Source: CALMEC01 sp963765105 (GTDB lineage: Bacteria > Actinomycetota > Thermoleophilia > Miltoncostaeales > Miltoncostaeaceae). From it: a stretch of 64,000 nt of DNA. The position numbers were made by a program, and so were the translations under genes. This document shows positions 42,339 through 50,715 of this stretch, piece by piece. Position 1 is the stretch's first letter; each line of letters opens with the position of its first letter. A model generated the notes under the pieces. The model saw only the letters and a program-made list of their open reading frames with translations. It had not been told where the DNA came from and ran no database searches. The DNA is taken from positions 992,001-1,056,000 of the forward strand of contig CAVXUW010000002.1 of assembly GCA_963765105.1 (NCBI GenBank), read 5' to 3'.

Positions 42339-42886
42339 GTCACAACATCGGAGGGCGAGGAGCGCGGCTTGTCGGGCGCGTCGCCGGATGGGAAACCGAG
42401 ATAGACGAACGCAACGATGTCGTCGGTCGTCGCGAGCCCGAGCGCGGCGTGAACGTCGGGTTCATCAACCATCGTCCCGGTGCGCCACATCGTTGCGAGG
42501 CCGTTCGCGTGAGCGGCAAGCAGGATGTTCTGAACGGCGCAGGCCACGGCGTCCCGGTCCTCCCGGGCGCGCACCGTGTCCTGTGCGTCGGTTCGGACGA
42601 TGCACACGATCACCGTTGGGGCGCGTTCCAGCCGCCCCCGTTCGCGTTCCCTCACCGAATCGGGTGCCGCAGGGTGGGCCCGCAGGTACGCAGCGGCATG
42701 GGCCTCGCCCACGGCGCGGCGGGCGTCGCCGGTGAGCACGATGAACCGCCAGGGTTGGGTGAGGTGGTGGTTCGGGGCCTGAATGGCCGCTTCCAGCAGG
42801 GTGGCGATCATGGCGCGGGGAACGCCCTGCGCCGTCACCTTCCCGACGCTCCGCCGAGTCACCAGCAGGTCGAGGTTGTCACCCAT
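42323..42886 (-). CDS. Nitroreductase-family flavoprotein
   Basis: FMN-dependent oxidoreductase fold, 187 residues. The flavin-binding opening is LVTRRSVGKVT, followed by APNHHLTQPWRFIVLTG, the central helix LLAAHANGLATMWRTG and the C-terminal YLGFPSGDAPDKPR. The substrate cannot be assigned; NAD(P)H-dependent reduction is typical. TAGACT (complement of 42894-42899) lies 7 nt before the ATG. The C5-epimerase-like gene follows with overlap. Confidence 0.9.
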   Translation of the reverse strand: MGDNLDLLVTRRSVGKVTAQGVPRAMIATLLEAAIQAPNHHLTQPWRFIVLTGDARRAVGEAHAAAYLRAHPAAPDSVRERERGRLERAPTVIVCIVRTDAQDTVRAREDRDAVACAVQNILLAAHANGLATMWRTGTMVDEPDVHAALGLATTDDIVAFVYLGFPSGDAPDKPRSSPSDVVTWRDR

Positions 42887-42893
42887 GAGGCGG

Positions 42894-42899
42894 AGTCTA
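42894..42899 (-). promoter_or_regulatory. Predicted -10 box (TAGACT), leaderless nitroreductase
   Basis: Minus-strand TAGACT is 7 nt upstream of the ATG at 42886. Confidence 0.5.
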
Positions 42900-42907
42900 T
42901 CCGCGGC

Positions 42908-43252
42908 TCAGGCGAGGCCGATACGGTCGAGGTCGTCTTCGTCGAAGCCGAGATGGTGGCCCAATTCATGCAACACCGTGGTGCGGACCTCCGATCGCAG
43001 CTCATCGAGCGTTTCGCAGTCGTCGGTGAGGGGATGGCGGTAGATCTCGATTCGCGCCGGCAGCTCCCCGTGAGCGGCCCACGCCTCATCGAGGGGCACG
43101 CCGATGTAGAGGCCGTAGGTATCCGTATCCGGGGGAGGTGGCCGGTCGACAACAACCACGGCGATGTCCCTCAAGGCGGTGGCAAATGGCTCAGGGACGC
43201 TGTCGATGGCATCGATCACGAGCTGTTCGAAGTCGGCATCGTCGATGGTCAT
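42908..43252 (-). CDS. Zincin-like metallopeptidase (HEXXH), small family
   Basis: A 114-residue protein with the zinc motif HELGHHLGFDEDDL near the C-terminus (about residues 95-108). Its acidic third ligand in that position matches the small minimal zincins found widely in actinobacteria (DUF1025-like). The N-terminal half (VPEPFATALRDIAVVVVDRP) fits the same family. Its biological target is unknown. Start ATG at 43252; an upstream in-frame ATG at 43294 is less likely. It is divergent from ftsH and 21 bp upstream of the nitroreductase gene on the same strand. Confidence 0.85.
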   Translation of the reverse strand: MTIDDADFEQLVIDAIDSVPEPFATALRDIAVVVVDRPPPPDTDTYGLYIGVPLDEAWAAHGELPARIEIYRHPLTDDCETLDELRSEVRTTVLHELGHHLGFDEDDLDRIGLA

Positions 43253-43340
43253 GACCGACCACCTATACGACCGGGGGGTGGTACCCGAGGCCACTTTCTG
43301 CTGAGATACGAGGCAGCGTCGTTACCACGGAGGGGTTTCG

Positions 43341-45203
43341 CTGAAGGCACGGACACGTCTTGTCATTCTCGCAGTTGTTGCCACCGCCTTGGCTCTGGCA
43401 CCGGTCGCGGCCGCGGAGGTGCACACCCGTACCGACCCCGAGGCGATTTCACTCACCGAAGCCCTCAATCTGCTTGAAGCGAAAAAGGGTGGACCGGAGT
43501 CGGGGCAGATCATCGATACCGGCCGTTCGGGGCTGCTCGTCCTGACGATGCCCGATGGGCGCCAACGTGTTACATCACTCAACAGCGCCTTGGCAATCGA
43601 GCAGGTCATCGACTCCGCCAAAGCCGGAAAGGTTGATGTCAACCAGCTTCCGGCCTCACAGGTGAGCCCGGCCCCGGTGCCCGACGCGCCGGGGTTCAGC
43701 ATCGGTGCCTGGCTGCAGTCGTGGGGTTTCCTCATCTTGATGACGCTCCTGGTGATTTTGATGTGGGTGACGGTGCGCCAAATGGGCGGCAAGCGTTTCT
43801 CCACCAAGAGCAAACCCGTCGAATCGACCACGAAGTTCGCCGACGTCGCCGGCATCGACGAGATCCGTGACGAGGTCATTGAGATCGCCGAGTACCTGCG
43901 AAACCCCGCCAAGTACAAGCAGATGGGGGCCCTGCTCCCGAAGGGCATCGTGCTCTATGGCCCCCCGGGAACCGGCAAGACGTTGCTGGCGAAGGCCGTC
44001 GCCGGCGAGGCGGGTGTGCCGTTCTTCAGCGCGTCCGGTTCCGAGTTTGTCGAGGTCTACGTCGGTGTGGGCGCCAAGCGCATCCGCAACCTCTTCGAGG
44101 CCGCCCGTAAGCACGCCCCGGCCCTGCTCTACATCGACGAGATCGACGCCATCGGTGAGAAACGCGCTGGTGCCCCGGGTGATCGCGAGCACACCGGCAC
44201 GCTCGATCAACTCTTGTCGGAGATGGACGGTTTCAACGTCGACCCGGAACGACCGGTGGTGGTCTTGGCATCGACCAACCGGCTGGAGCACCTCGACGCT
44301 GCTCTCGTTCGCGCAGGGCGATTCGATCGCAAGATTTCCGTGGGGCTGCCGGACCGTGAGGCGCGGCGTCTCATCCTGAACGTGCATATGCGTACCCGAC
44401 CTCTGGCGCCGGGGGTCGAGTTGGGGAGCGTTGCGGCCTTCACCGCGGGCATGGCGGGCGCCGACCTCGCTGCACTTTGCAACGAAGCGTCGTTTGAGGC
44501 GACCCGGGCGGGACGGCCGTCCATCGATCTGGGCGACTTTCGCAAGGCCCTCATGCGCCTTGCCGCCGGACCGGAGAAGCGCACCCAGATTCTCTCCGAG
44601 ACCGAGCGCACCCTCGTGGCGTTCCACGAGATGGGCCACGCCATTGTCGGTCACATGCTCCCCAACTGCGAGCCGATCGACCGTGTCACCGTGATTCCCC
44701 AGGGTCAGGCCCTCGGCGTGACCGTGTCGCTTCCCGTGGAGGACCGCTTTCTCGCCACGCGGCAGGAACACCTCGACCGGTTGGCGCGCATCATGGGTGG
44801 ACGCGCCGCGGAAGAGCTGGTCTTCGGTGAGATGACCTCCGGTGCCGCCGACGACCTACGCCGTGCCACCGAGCTGGCCCGCATGATGGTCGAGACCTTG
44901 GGCATGGCACGCAGCACCACCGAGGAAAGTCTGGCCGTCGGCCTCACCGGCGGTTCGCGCGGTCCCGACGGCGAGGAGCGGGTGGAACGTGAAATCCAGG
45001 CCATTTTGGCGTCGTCGTATCGCGCGGCCTACCAGCTACTGGCCGACAACGAGGGGCTTCTTCATCACGCATCCGCCGCCTTGCTTGAGCACGAGGCGCT
45101 CGATGGCGACGAGATCTTGGAGCTGCTCGGCCCCCGCCCCGAGGGTGGACGTCTGATTCCCCGGCTGTTCCTCACTGACGAGGACGACACACCCGACGTC
45201 TAG
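43341..45203 (+). CDS. ftsH: ATP-dependent zinc metalloprotease FtsH, probable CTG start
   Basis: Membrane AAA+ protease that degrades misfolded membrane and short-lived proteins. About 620 residues: an N-terminal helix (VILAVVATALALA), an external domain, a second helix near 121-144, the AAA module with Walker A GPPGTGKT (207-214), Walker B LLYIDEIDAI and the RAGRFDR finger, then the zinc site HEMGH. The only ATG/GTG/TTG-type codon near the family start (TTG 43389) would delete the first helix. CTG at 43341 has GGAGG exactly 7 nt upstream and restores it. The gene overlaps convergent thiL by 4 bp. Confidence 0.93.
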   Translation: MKARTRLVILAVVATALALAPVAAAEVHTRTDPEAISLTEALNLLEAKKGGPESGQIIDTGRSGLLVLTMPDGRQRVTSLNSALAIEQVIDSAKAGKVDVNQLPASQVSPAPVPDAPGFSIGAWLQSWGFLILMTLLVILMWVTVRQMGGKRFSTKSKPVESTTKFADVAGIDEIRDEVIEIAEYLRNPAKYKQMGALLPKGIVLYGPPGTGKTLLAKAVAGEAGVPFFSASGSEFVEVYVGVGAKRIRNLFEAARKHAPALLYIDEIDAIGEKRAGAPGDREHTGTLDQLLSEMDGFNVDPERPVVVLASTNRLEHLDAALVRAGRFDRKISVGLPDREARRLILNVHMRTRPLAPGVELGSVAAFTAGMAGADLAALCNEASFEATRAGRPSIDLGDFRKALMRLAAGPEKRTQILSETERTLVAFHEMGHAIVGHMLPNCEPIDRVTVIPQGQALGVTVSLPVEDRFLATRQEHLDRLARIMGGRAAEELVFGEMTSGAADDLRRATELARMMVETLGMARSTTEESLAVGLTGGSRGPDGEERVEREIQAILASSYRAAYQLLADNEGLLHHASAALLEHEALDGDEILELLGPRPEGGRLIPRLFLTDEDDTPDV

Positions 45204-46177
45204 CGAGACGCTCCGTGTTCCCAGCCGGCGGAGGCCACGGTTACCGGGTCGCCGTGCCGTGTGAGTGACACCGTCCCGGAAGGGCCGGCCCGACAGTCAC
45301 CAACGACGGTCAGGGGAAGGTCGAGGGCTGCCTGAATGGGCGCAACGCGGTCGGCGGGCAGGGTGACGATGAGCTCGTAGTCCTCGCCACCGGTTGCGGC
45401 GAACACGTCGGTGGGTGTGCCCGCGACAGCGGCGACATCGCCCACCAACTCGTCGATGGGGACCGCCTCCAGGCGGATGTGGATGTGACGTTGGGACGCC
45501 TCGGCCAGGCGCGTGGCATCGAGAACCAACCCGTCGGAGCAGTCGATCATGGCCGTGGCCCCGCCGTCGGCGAGTCGGGTGCCGGCGCCGACGCGAGGAG
45601 TTGGCCGACGGTGGCGAAGTCGCAGGGGCGCGGCGGTACGGCTCGACATGAGGGCGGGGTTCTGCAGAACCCGCAATCCCGCGGCTGAGCCGCCAAGGGC
45701 GCCGGTGACACACACGACATCACCCGTCTGAGCACCCGAGCGCAAAACCGGGGCCCGTCCGGGGCGCATCCGTCCCAGCGCGGTGACGCCGATGATGGTG
45801 GTGGGCGAGGACGTGACATCACCCCCGGCAATCGTGACGCCATGGCGTTCGGCGAGCTTCTCCATGGCCGCGTAGAGGGTGCGAACGTCGTCGGGGCCGA
45901 CGTCCGCGGGAAGGCCAAGGCCCACGAGGGCCGCGACCGGTGTGGCACCCATGGCCGCCAGGTCCGACAAGTTCACCGCGAGAGCCTTGTGGCCGAGGTC
46001 GGCGAAGGAGCAGGTGGTGCGGGTGAAGTGGACGCCCTCCACGAGCATGTCGTGCGCCGCCACCATCGGAGACGTTGCGTCGATTACTGCCGCGTCGTCG
46101 CCGATGCCCAGGATCACCCCGGGGCGCAGCCCAGCCGCCTGAGCGATCTCACGGATGAGGTCACGTTCCGAAAACAA
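45200..46177 (-). CDS. thiL: Thiamine-monophosphate kinase
   Basis: Phosphorylates thiamine monophosphate to the active diphosphate cofactor. The 325-residue PurM-like protein has GIGDDAAVID near the N-terminus, AVNLSDLAAMGATP, GGDVTSSP, the MIDCSDGLVLDA metal/ATP region and TGGEDYELIVTLP. TTG start at 46177. Convergent with ftsH (4-bp overlap) and divergent from the YbhN-like gene. Confidence 0.94.
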   Translation of the reverse strand: MFSERDLIREIAQAAGLRPGVILGIGDDAAVIDATSPMVAAHDMLVEGVHFTRTTCSFADLGHKALAVNLSDLAAMGATPVAALVGLGLPADVGPDDVRTLYAAMEKLAERHGVTIAGGDVTSSPTTIIGVTALGRMRPGRAPVLRSGAQTGDVVCVTGALGGSAAGLRVLQNPALMSSRTAAPLRLRHRRPTPRVGAGTRLADGGATAMIDCSDGLVLDATRLAEASQRHIHIRLEAVPIDELVGDVAAVAGTPTDVFAATGGEDYELIVTLPADRVAPIQAALDLPLTVVGDCRAGPSGTVSLTRHGDPVTVASAGWEHGASR

Positions 46178-46235
46178 CCCCCGGCCCTTTCACGCGCAGT
46201 CGAACGAGCCGACGGTAGCAGGCCGATCCTCACGC

Positions 46236-46241
46236 TACCCT
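46236..46241 (+). promoter_or_regulatory. Predicted -10 box (TACCCT), leaderless start
   Basis: TACCCT ends 6 nt before the GTG at 46248. Confidence 0.5.
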
Positions 46242-46247
46242 CACAGG

Positions 46248-47213
46248 GTGGAATCGCTCCGCGGCCTGTGGGATGCCGTCACGGCGTTCGCGGACTCATT
46301 GGCGTCCGTTGGCGTTGGCGCGCTCATTCTTGCCCTCCTGTTCCACCTTGCCAACCTGGCGTTGCGGACGCGCGCCTGGACCAACATCCTGGTTGCCGCC
46401 TACCCCGACCGAACGGTCCGCTGGCGCGACGTGTTTGGGAGCTACTGCGCGGGGGTCGGGGTGAACGGCATCGTGCCGGCTCGCGGTGGTGATGCCCTCA
46501 AGCTGTTCCTCGTGCACTCCCGTGTCGAGCGCTCCACCTACCCCACGATCGCCGCGAGCCTCTTGGTCGAAACCGTCTTCGACATGGTCATCGCCGGTGG
46601 GTTGCTGATCTGGGCGTGGCAGATCGGTGTCGCCGACGGCCTGCCGGGAGCGGGACTCTTCGAGTTCCAGTGGGTTGTCAATCACCCCCAGCTGGTCTCC
46701 ACCATCGTCATCCTGCTTGCCGGTGCCGCCGCAGCAGGGCTCATCATCTACGGTCACCGCGTACGCGCCTTTTGGGCGAAGGTGCGCCAGGGGCTCGTGA
46801 TCTTGGGCGACCGGCCGCGCTACTTCACCGAGGTGGCGTCACTCCAGGCTGTCGGGTGGCTCTGTCGGCTCGCAACGGCCTTCTTCTTCCTCTCGGCGTT
46901 CAACGTGACCGCCTCGCTACGGAATGCGTTGCTGGTACTGGTCGTCGGCGCCGTCGCAACGAGCTTGCCATTAACCCCGGGCGGGTTCGGACCAAAGCAG
47001 GCGTTGATGGTGGCGGTGCTCGCCGGTGAGGCGGCTCGACGCAGCCAACTGCTGGCGTTCAGCGTGGGGATGGAAGTCGCGATCTTGCTGTTCAACTTGG
47101 CCCTGGGCGCGGTGTGCCTTAGCCGGATGTTGAAAGGGGTGAAGCTTCGCGACGCCATTCGCCACGCCCGCGACCATCGCCAGCGCACGGAATCCGAAAC
47201 CCCGCCGACGTAG
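46248..47213 (+). CDS. YbhN/LPG-synthase-TM-like flippase-type membrane protein
   Basis: A 321-residue protein with about eight membrane helices of the lysylphosphatidylglycerol synthase transmembrane/YbhN family. Typical segments are RWRDVFGSYCAGVGVNGIVPARGGDALK near 66-93 and SLPLTPGGFGPKQALMVAVL near the C-terminus. No soluble synthase domain is attached. Members are proposed to move lipids or glycolipids across the membrane. The GTG start lies behind a leaderless-type promoter. Confidence 0.82.
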   Translation: MESLRGLWDAVTAFADSLASVGVGALILALLFHLANLALRTRAWTNILVAAYPDRTVRWRDVFGSYCAGVGVNGIVPARGGDALKLFLVHSRVERSTYPTIAASLLVETVFDMVIAGGLLIWAWQIGVADGLPGAGLFEFQWVVNHPQLVSTIVILLAGAAAAGLIIYGHRVRAFWAKVRQGLVILGDRPRYFTEVASLQAVGWLCRLATAFFFLSAFNVTASLRNALLVLVVGAVATSLPLTPGGFGPKQALMVAVLAGEAARRSQLLAFSVGMEVAILLFNLALGAVCLSRMLKGVKLRDAIRHARDHRQRTESETPPT

Positions 47214-47385
47214 ACGATGCCAACGGCGTGTCCCTCGCCGTCCCGAGGATCACCTCGCGGATCGAAGGGACGAAGCTCGCGGAGAAGGAATCCGGCATGT
47301 CGGTCGCATCATGTGCGGTGGTGGGTGCAAACCTCGGCCCAGCACCGGACGTTGCCGCTCGGGTCGGTACACCGCAGCCGATCGC

Positions 47386-47391
47386 TAGGAT
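47386..47391 (+). promoter_or_regulatory. Predicted -10 box (TAGGAT), leaderless gatC
   Basis: TAGGAT ends 7 nt before the GTG at 47399. The 185-bp region upstream (47214-47398) holds a possible stem (CGTCCC with GGGACG) but no gene I can support. Confidence 0.5.
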
Positions 47392-47398
47392 CCGTCAC

Positions 47399-47680
47399 GT
47401 GATTGATCGCGACACCGTGCGCCACGTTGCGCGCCTCGCCCGACTTCGGCTCGACGAGGCCGAAGAGGCCCGCATGGAAACGGAGCTGAACGGCATCCTG
47501 GGTCACGTCGAGCACATCCAGGGGCTCGACCTGACCGGAGTGCCGCCCACCTCGCATGTCATCAGCCTAAGCAACGTGCTTCGCCCCGACGAACCGCGAC
47601 CCAGCCTGCCGGTGGACGTGGCGTTGCGTGAAGGAACTGAGACCACCGACGACGGGTTTGTCGTCCCGCAGATCGGATGA
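47399..47680 (+). CDS. gatC: Asp/Glu-tRNA amidotransferase subunit C
   Basis: Small subunit of GatCAB, which amidates Glu-tRNA(Gln) and/or Asp-tRNA(Asn). The 93-residue protein has the family opening IDRDTVRHVARLARLRLDEAE, then LNGILGHVEHIQGLDLTGVPPTSH and a C-terminal DDGFVVPQIG. The frame is open further upstream, but GTG 47399 gives the normal GatC N-terminus and sits 7 nt after a -10 box. Its stop overlaps gatA by 4 bp. Confidence 0.93.
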   Translation: MIDRDTVRHVARLARLRLDEAEEARMETELNGILGHVEHIQGLDLTGVPPTSHVISLSNVLRPDEPRPSLPVDVALREGTETTDDGFVVPQIG

Positions 47681-49119
47681 TCGATACGACGACCGTCACG
47701 GCGGAGGCGGCTCTTGCGGCCCTCTCTGCCGGTGAGACCACCGCGCGCGAGTTGGTTGACGCCTATTTGGAGCGCTGCGCCGACGATCCGTGGGGGTCGT
47801 TCCTTGCCCTTGATAGCGACCGCGCCCGCAGCCGTGCCGACGCCATCGACGCCTCCTCCGACAAACCCCCCCTTCGGGGCATCCCCATCGCGATCAAAGA
47901 CGTGTTGTCGACGGAGGGGCTCACGACGACGGCCGGTTCCAAGATGCTGGAGGGCTACACCCCCGTCTACACCGCCACCTGCGTCGCGCGACTGGAAGCG
48001 GCCGGAGCGATCGTGCTGGGCAAAACCAATATGGACGAGTTCGCCATGGGGTCGAGCACCGAGAACTCGGCGTACCAGATCACGCGAAACCCCTGGGACC
48101 TCGAGCGCGTCCCCGGAGGATCAAGCGGTGGCTCGGCGGCATGCGTCGCCGCCGGGCAGGCCCCGTGGTCGCTCGGCACGGACACCGGAGGGTCGATTCG
48201 CCAGCCGGCGGCGCTCTGCGGCATTGTGGGGATGAAGCCCACGTATGGCGCGATCTCGCGCTACGGGCTCATTGCGTTCGCGTCGTCGCTCGATCAGGTG
48301 GGGCCATTCGCGCGGACCGTCCGTGACGCAGCGCACCTGCTGTCGTTCATGGTGGGGCGCGACCCCATGGATCAAACCTCACTCGATTGGCCGGAGCCCA
48401 TCCGCGTGCCCGATGCGGAGCGGCTGGACGGCCTTAAGGTGGGCTATGTCGAGGAGTTGATGGGGGAGGGTGTCGAGCCCGGCGTGCGCGCTGCGGTGGA
48501 GGCATCGCTGGGCCGAGTGGAGGAGCTGGGCGGCTCGCTCGTGCCGGCGAGCCTGCCCAACAGCGAGCATGGCCTGGCCACCTACTACCTCATCGCCCCG
48601 GCCGAATGCTCCTCCAACCTCGCCCGGTTCGACGGCATCCGGTACGGCCCCCGCGCGGAGGCCGACACGCTCCTCGATCAATACGAGCTGACGCGTGGAA
48701 ACGGCTTTGGGCCCGAGGTCACGCGACGCATCATGCTCGGTACGTTCGCCTTGGCCAGCGGCTACTACGACGCCTACTACCGCCGTGCTCAGCAGGTACG
48801 CACCCTCATCGTCCGGGACTTCGCCCGCGCGTTCGAGCAGGTCGATCTCATCGCCTCACCCACCTCGCCGACGGTGGCGTTCCGTCTGGGTGAGCGCACC
48901 GCCGACCCCTACGCGATGTACCTCGCCGACGTCTGCACCATTCCCATCAGCCTCGCCGGACTTCCGTCCATCTCCATCCCGTGCGGCCTGTCAGAAGGGT
49001 TGCCCGTGGGGCTTCAACTGGCCGGGCCGGCGTTCAGTGAGAACCGCCTCCTTGACGCAGCCCATGCGTTGGAACAGGCGATCGGCTTCGATGCCGTGCC
49101 CCGCCGAGGAGAGCAGTGA
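47677..49119 (+). CDS. gatA: Asp/Glu-tRNA amidotransferase subunit A
   Basis: Amidase subunit supplying ammonia from glutamine. 480 residues. The Ser-cisSer-Lys triad lies in IAIKDVLSTEG and in the glycine/serine-rich GGSSGGSAACVAAG, followed by SLGTDTGGSIRQPAALCG, the amidase signature. The ATG overlaps gatC, and its TGA overlaps the gatB ATG by 1 bp, so all three subunits are translationally coupled. Confidence 0.96.
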   Translation: MIDTTTVTAEAALAALSAGETTARELVDAYLERCADDPWGSFLALDSDRARSRADAIDASSDKPPLRGIPIAIKDVLSTEGLTTTAGSKMLEGYTPVYTATCVARLEAAGAIVLGKTNMDEFAMGSSTENSAYQITRNPWDLERVPGGSSGGSAACVAAGQAPWSLGTDTGGSIRQPAALCGIVGMKPTYGAISRYGLIAFASSLDQVGPFARTVRDAAHLLSFMVGRDPMDQTSLDWPEPIRVPDAERLDGLKVGYVEELMGEGVEPGVRAAVEASLGRVEELGGSLVPASLPNSEHGLATYYLIAPAECSSNLARFDGIRYGPRAEADTLLDQYELTRGNGFGPEVTRRIMLGTFALASGYYDAYYRRAQQVRTLIVRDFARAFEQVDLIASPTSPTVAFRLGERTADPYAMYLADVCTIPISLAGLPSISIPCGLSEGLPVGLQLAGPAFSENRLLDAAHALEQAIGFDAVPRRGEQ

Positions 49120-50678
49120 TGGCTGAAGAACGCTCCGATAGCAACGACATCAAAATTCAGGCCCCGGAGTCGATTGAGCGGCCTGATCAGGCCGCGAATA
49201 GGCCGCCTAAGAGCCGTGACGCAGGGGCCGTATTTGAAGCGGTCATCGGGATCGAGATCCACGTTCAGCTGGTGACGCGAACGAAGATGTTCTGCGGGTG
49301 CGAGCTGTCGTTTGGCGATCCGCCCAACACCCATACCTGCCCGGTCTGCCTCGCGCATCCAGGGGCCCTGCCGTACACCAACGCCGAGGCCATCCACCTG
49401 GGAATCCGCGCCGGACTGGCCTTGGGGTGTGACATCGCGCCGGAGTCGACGTTCCACCGAAAGAACTACTTCTACCCGGACCTGCCCAAGGCGTACCAAA
49501 TCAGCCAATACGACGAGCCGCTCTGCGTCGGTGGCAGCTTCACCTACCTCCAAGAGGACGGGGAGCACACGGTGCGCATCACCCGAGTGCACCTCGAGGA
49601 AGACGCGGCGAAGCTGCAACATCTGAGCAGCCGCGGGCGTCGCGCCGGGGCGGAGCAGTCGGTTGTCGACTTCAACCGCGGTGGGACGCCGCTCGCGGAG
49701 ATCGTCACCGAGCCCGATCTGCGCTCCGGACACGCCGCCGCCGAGTTCCTGAAGCAGCTCCGCCAGACCCTGCGGGAGATCGGCGTGAGCGACTGCAACA
49801 TGGACGAGGGCTCGATGCGCGCGGACGCCAACGTCAGCATCCGCCCCGTTGGCTCAACCGCGTTGGGGACGAAGACCGAGCTGAAGAACATGAACTCGTT
49901 CACGTTCCTTCGTCGCGGCGTGGAGGCCGAGATCGCACGGCAGACCGCGATCGTGGAAGCCGGGGAGCGGGTGGTTCAGGAAACGCTCCATTTCGACCCG
50001 GTTACGGAAGAGCTCCATCCGCTCCGGAGCAAGGAGGAGGCACACGACTACCGGTACTTCCCCGAGCCCGACCTCGTGCCCTTGGCGCCAGACCCCCTGT
50101 GGGTGGAGGAGATCCGTGCGGAGCTTCCCGAGCTACCCGTGGCGCGCCGCCGGCGCTACCAACAGGAGCTGGGGCTGACGTACGAGGACGCCGAGGTGCT
50201 TACCGAAACGCCGGCGCTGTCGGCCTACTTCGAGGAGGCGGCGTCGCATGTCGACCCCAAGCTGGCGGCCAACTGGGTGCGCGGTGACCTGCGCAAGTTG
50301 ATGGACGACCGGGGCGAGGAGCCCTGGGAGAGCAAGATCACCCCCGCCGCTATCGCTGCGCTCATCACGATGGTGGAGGACAAGACGGTCAGCCGCTCGA
50401 GCGCGAAGGAGGACGTCCTTCCCGCGATGGCCGACACAGGCGACCCGCCCGCGGCCATCGTCGCGGAGCGTGGTCTTGGGGCCATCGGAGGTGACGATGA
50501 GCTTCGCGCGTTGGTGGCGCAGGCCTTTGCCGAGAGCCCGGACCAGGCGCAGAAACTCCGCGAGGGTCAGGAGAAGCTTGCGGGCTTCTTCGTCGGGCAG
50601 GTGATGAAGGCGAGCCAGGGGCGTGCCGATGCCAAGACCGTTGGCGAAATCGTTCGTGAGCTCGCCCAGGGCGGTTAG
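49119..50678 (+). CDS. gatB: Asp/Glu-tRNA amidotransferase subunit B, with an N-terminal extension
   Basis: Kinase/tRNA-binding subunit that activates the misacylated aminoacyl group. 519 residues. The conserved domain starts at FEAVIGIEIHVQL (about residue 40); the Cys/zinc region FCGCELSF to NTHTCPVC, the signature FHRKNYFYPDLPKAYQISQY and the C-terminal YqeY-like tRNA domain are present. The first 39 residues are an unusual extension encoded partly by a repeat shared with the leuC-leuD junction and by an 18-bp palindrome. ATG 49119 with AGGAG 7 nt upstream; the gatA stop overlaps by one base. Confidence 0.95.
   Translation: MAEERSDSNDIKIQAPESIERPDQAANRPPKSRDAGAVFEAVIGIEIHVQLVTRTKMFCGCELSFGDPPNTHTCPVCLAHPGALPYTNAEAIHLGIRAGLALGCDIAPESTFHRKNYFYPDLPKAYQISQYDEPLCVGGSFTYLQEDGEHTVRITRVHLEEDAAKLQHLSSRGRRAGAEQSVVDFNRGGTPLAEIVTEPDLRSGHAAAEFLKQLRQTLREIGVSDCNMDEGSMRADANVSIRPVGSTALGTKTELKNMNSFTFLRRGVEAEIARQTAIVEAGERVVQETLHFDPVTEELHPLRSKEEAHDYRYFPEPDLVPLAPDPLWVEEIRAELPELPVARRRRYQQELGLTYEDAEVLTETPALSAYFEEAASHVDPKLAANWVRGDLRKLMDDRGEEPWESKITPAAIAALITMVEDKTVSRSSAKEDVLPAMADTGDPPAAIVAERGLGAIGGDDELRALVAQAFAESPDQAQKLREGQEKLAGFFVGQVMKASQGRADAKTVGEIVRELAQGG
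49178..49195. repeat. 18-bp perfect palindrome inside the gatB extension
   Basis: GCGGCCTGATCAGGCCGC reads the same on both strands. It runs directly into the 27-bp repeat shared with the leuC-leuD junction, within the codons of the non-conserved GatB N-terminus. Confidence 0.6.
49194..49220 (+). repeat. 27-bp dispersed repeat, copy in gatB
   Basis: 24 of 27 bases match 59383-59409 near leuD. Read in the gatB frame it encodes ANRPPKSRD; the other copy, in its own open frame, encodes ANRPPKCRA. The first six codons differ only by a silent change. Confidence 0.6.
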
Positions 50679-50700
50679 CGGGGACGGTGAGCCGTTCGGC

Positions 50701-50706
50701 TATGCT
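50701..50706 (+). promoter_or_regulatory. Possible -10 box (TATGCT) before ilvN
   Basis: TATGCT ends 9 nt before the ilvN ATG at 50716; spacing is slightly longer than the leaderless pattern, so it is less certain. Confidence 0.3.
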
Positions 50707-50715
50707 CCCCGTCCG

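Noticed and set aside
47214..47398. Possible structured RNA or riboswitch upstream of gatC
   Set aside because: A CGTCCC/GGGACG pairing exists, but no known riboswitch or T-box core is recognisable, and the gatC promoter lies downstream of it.
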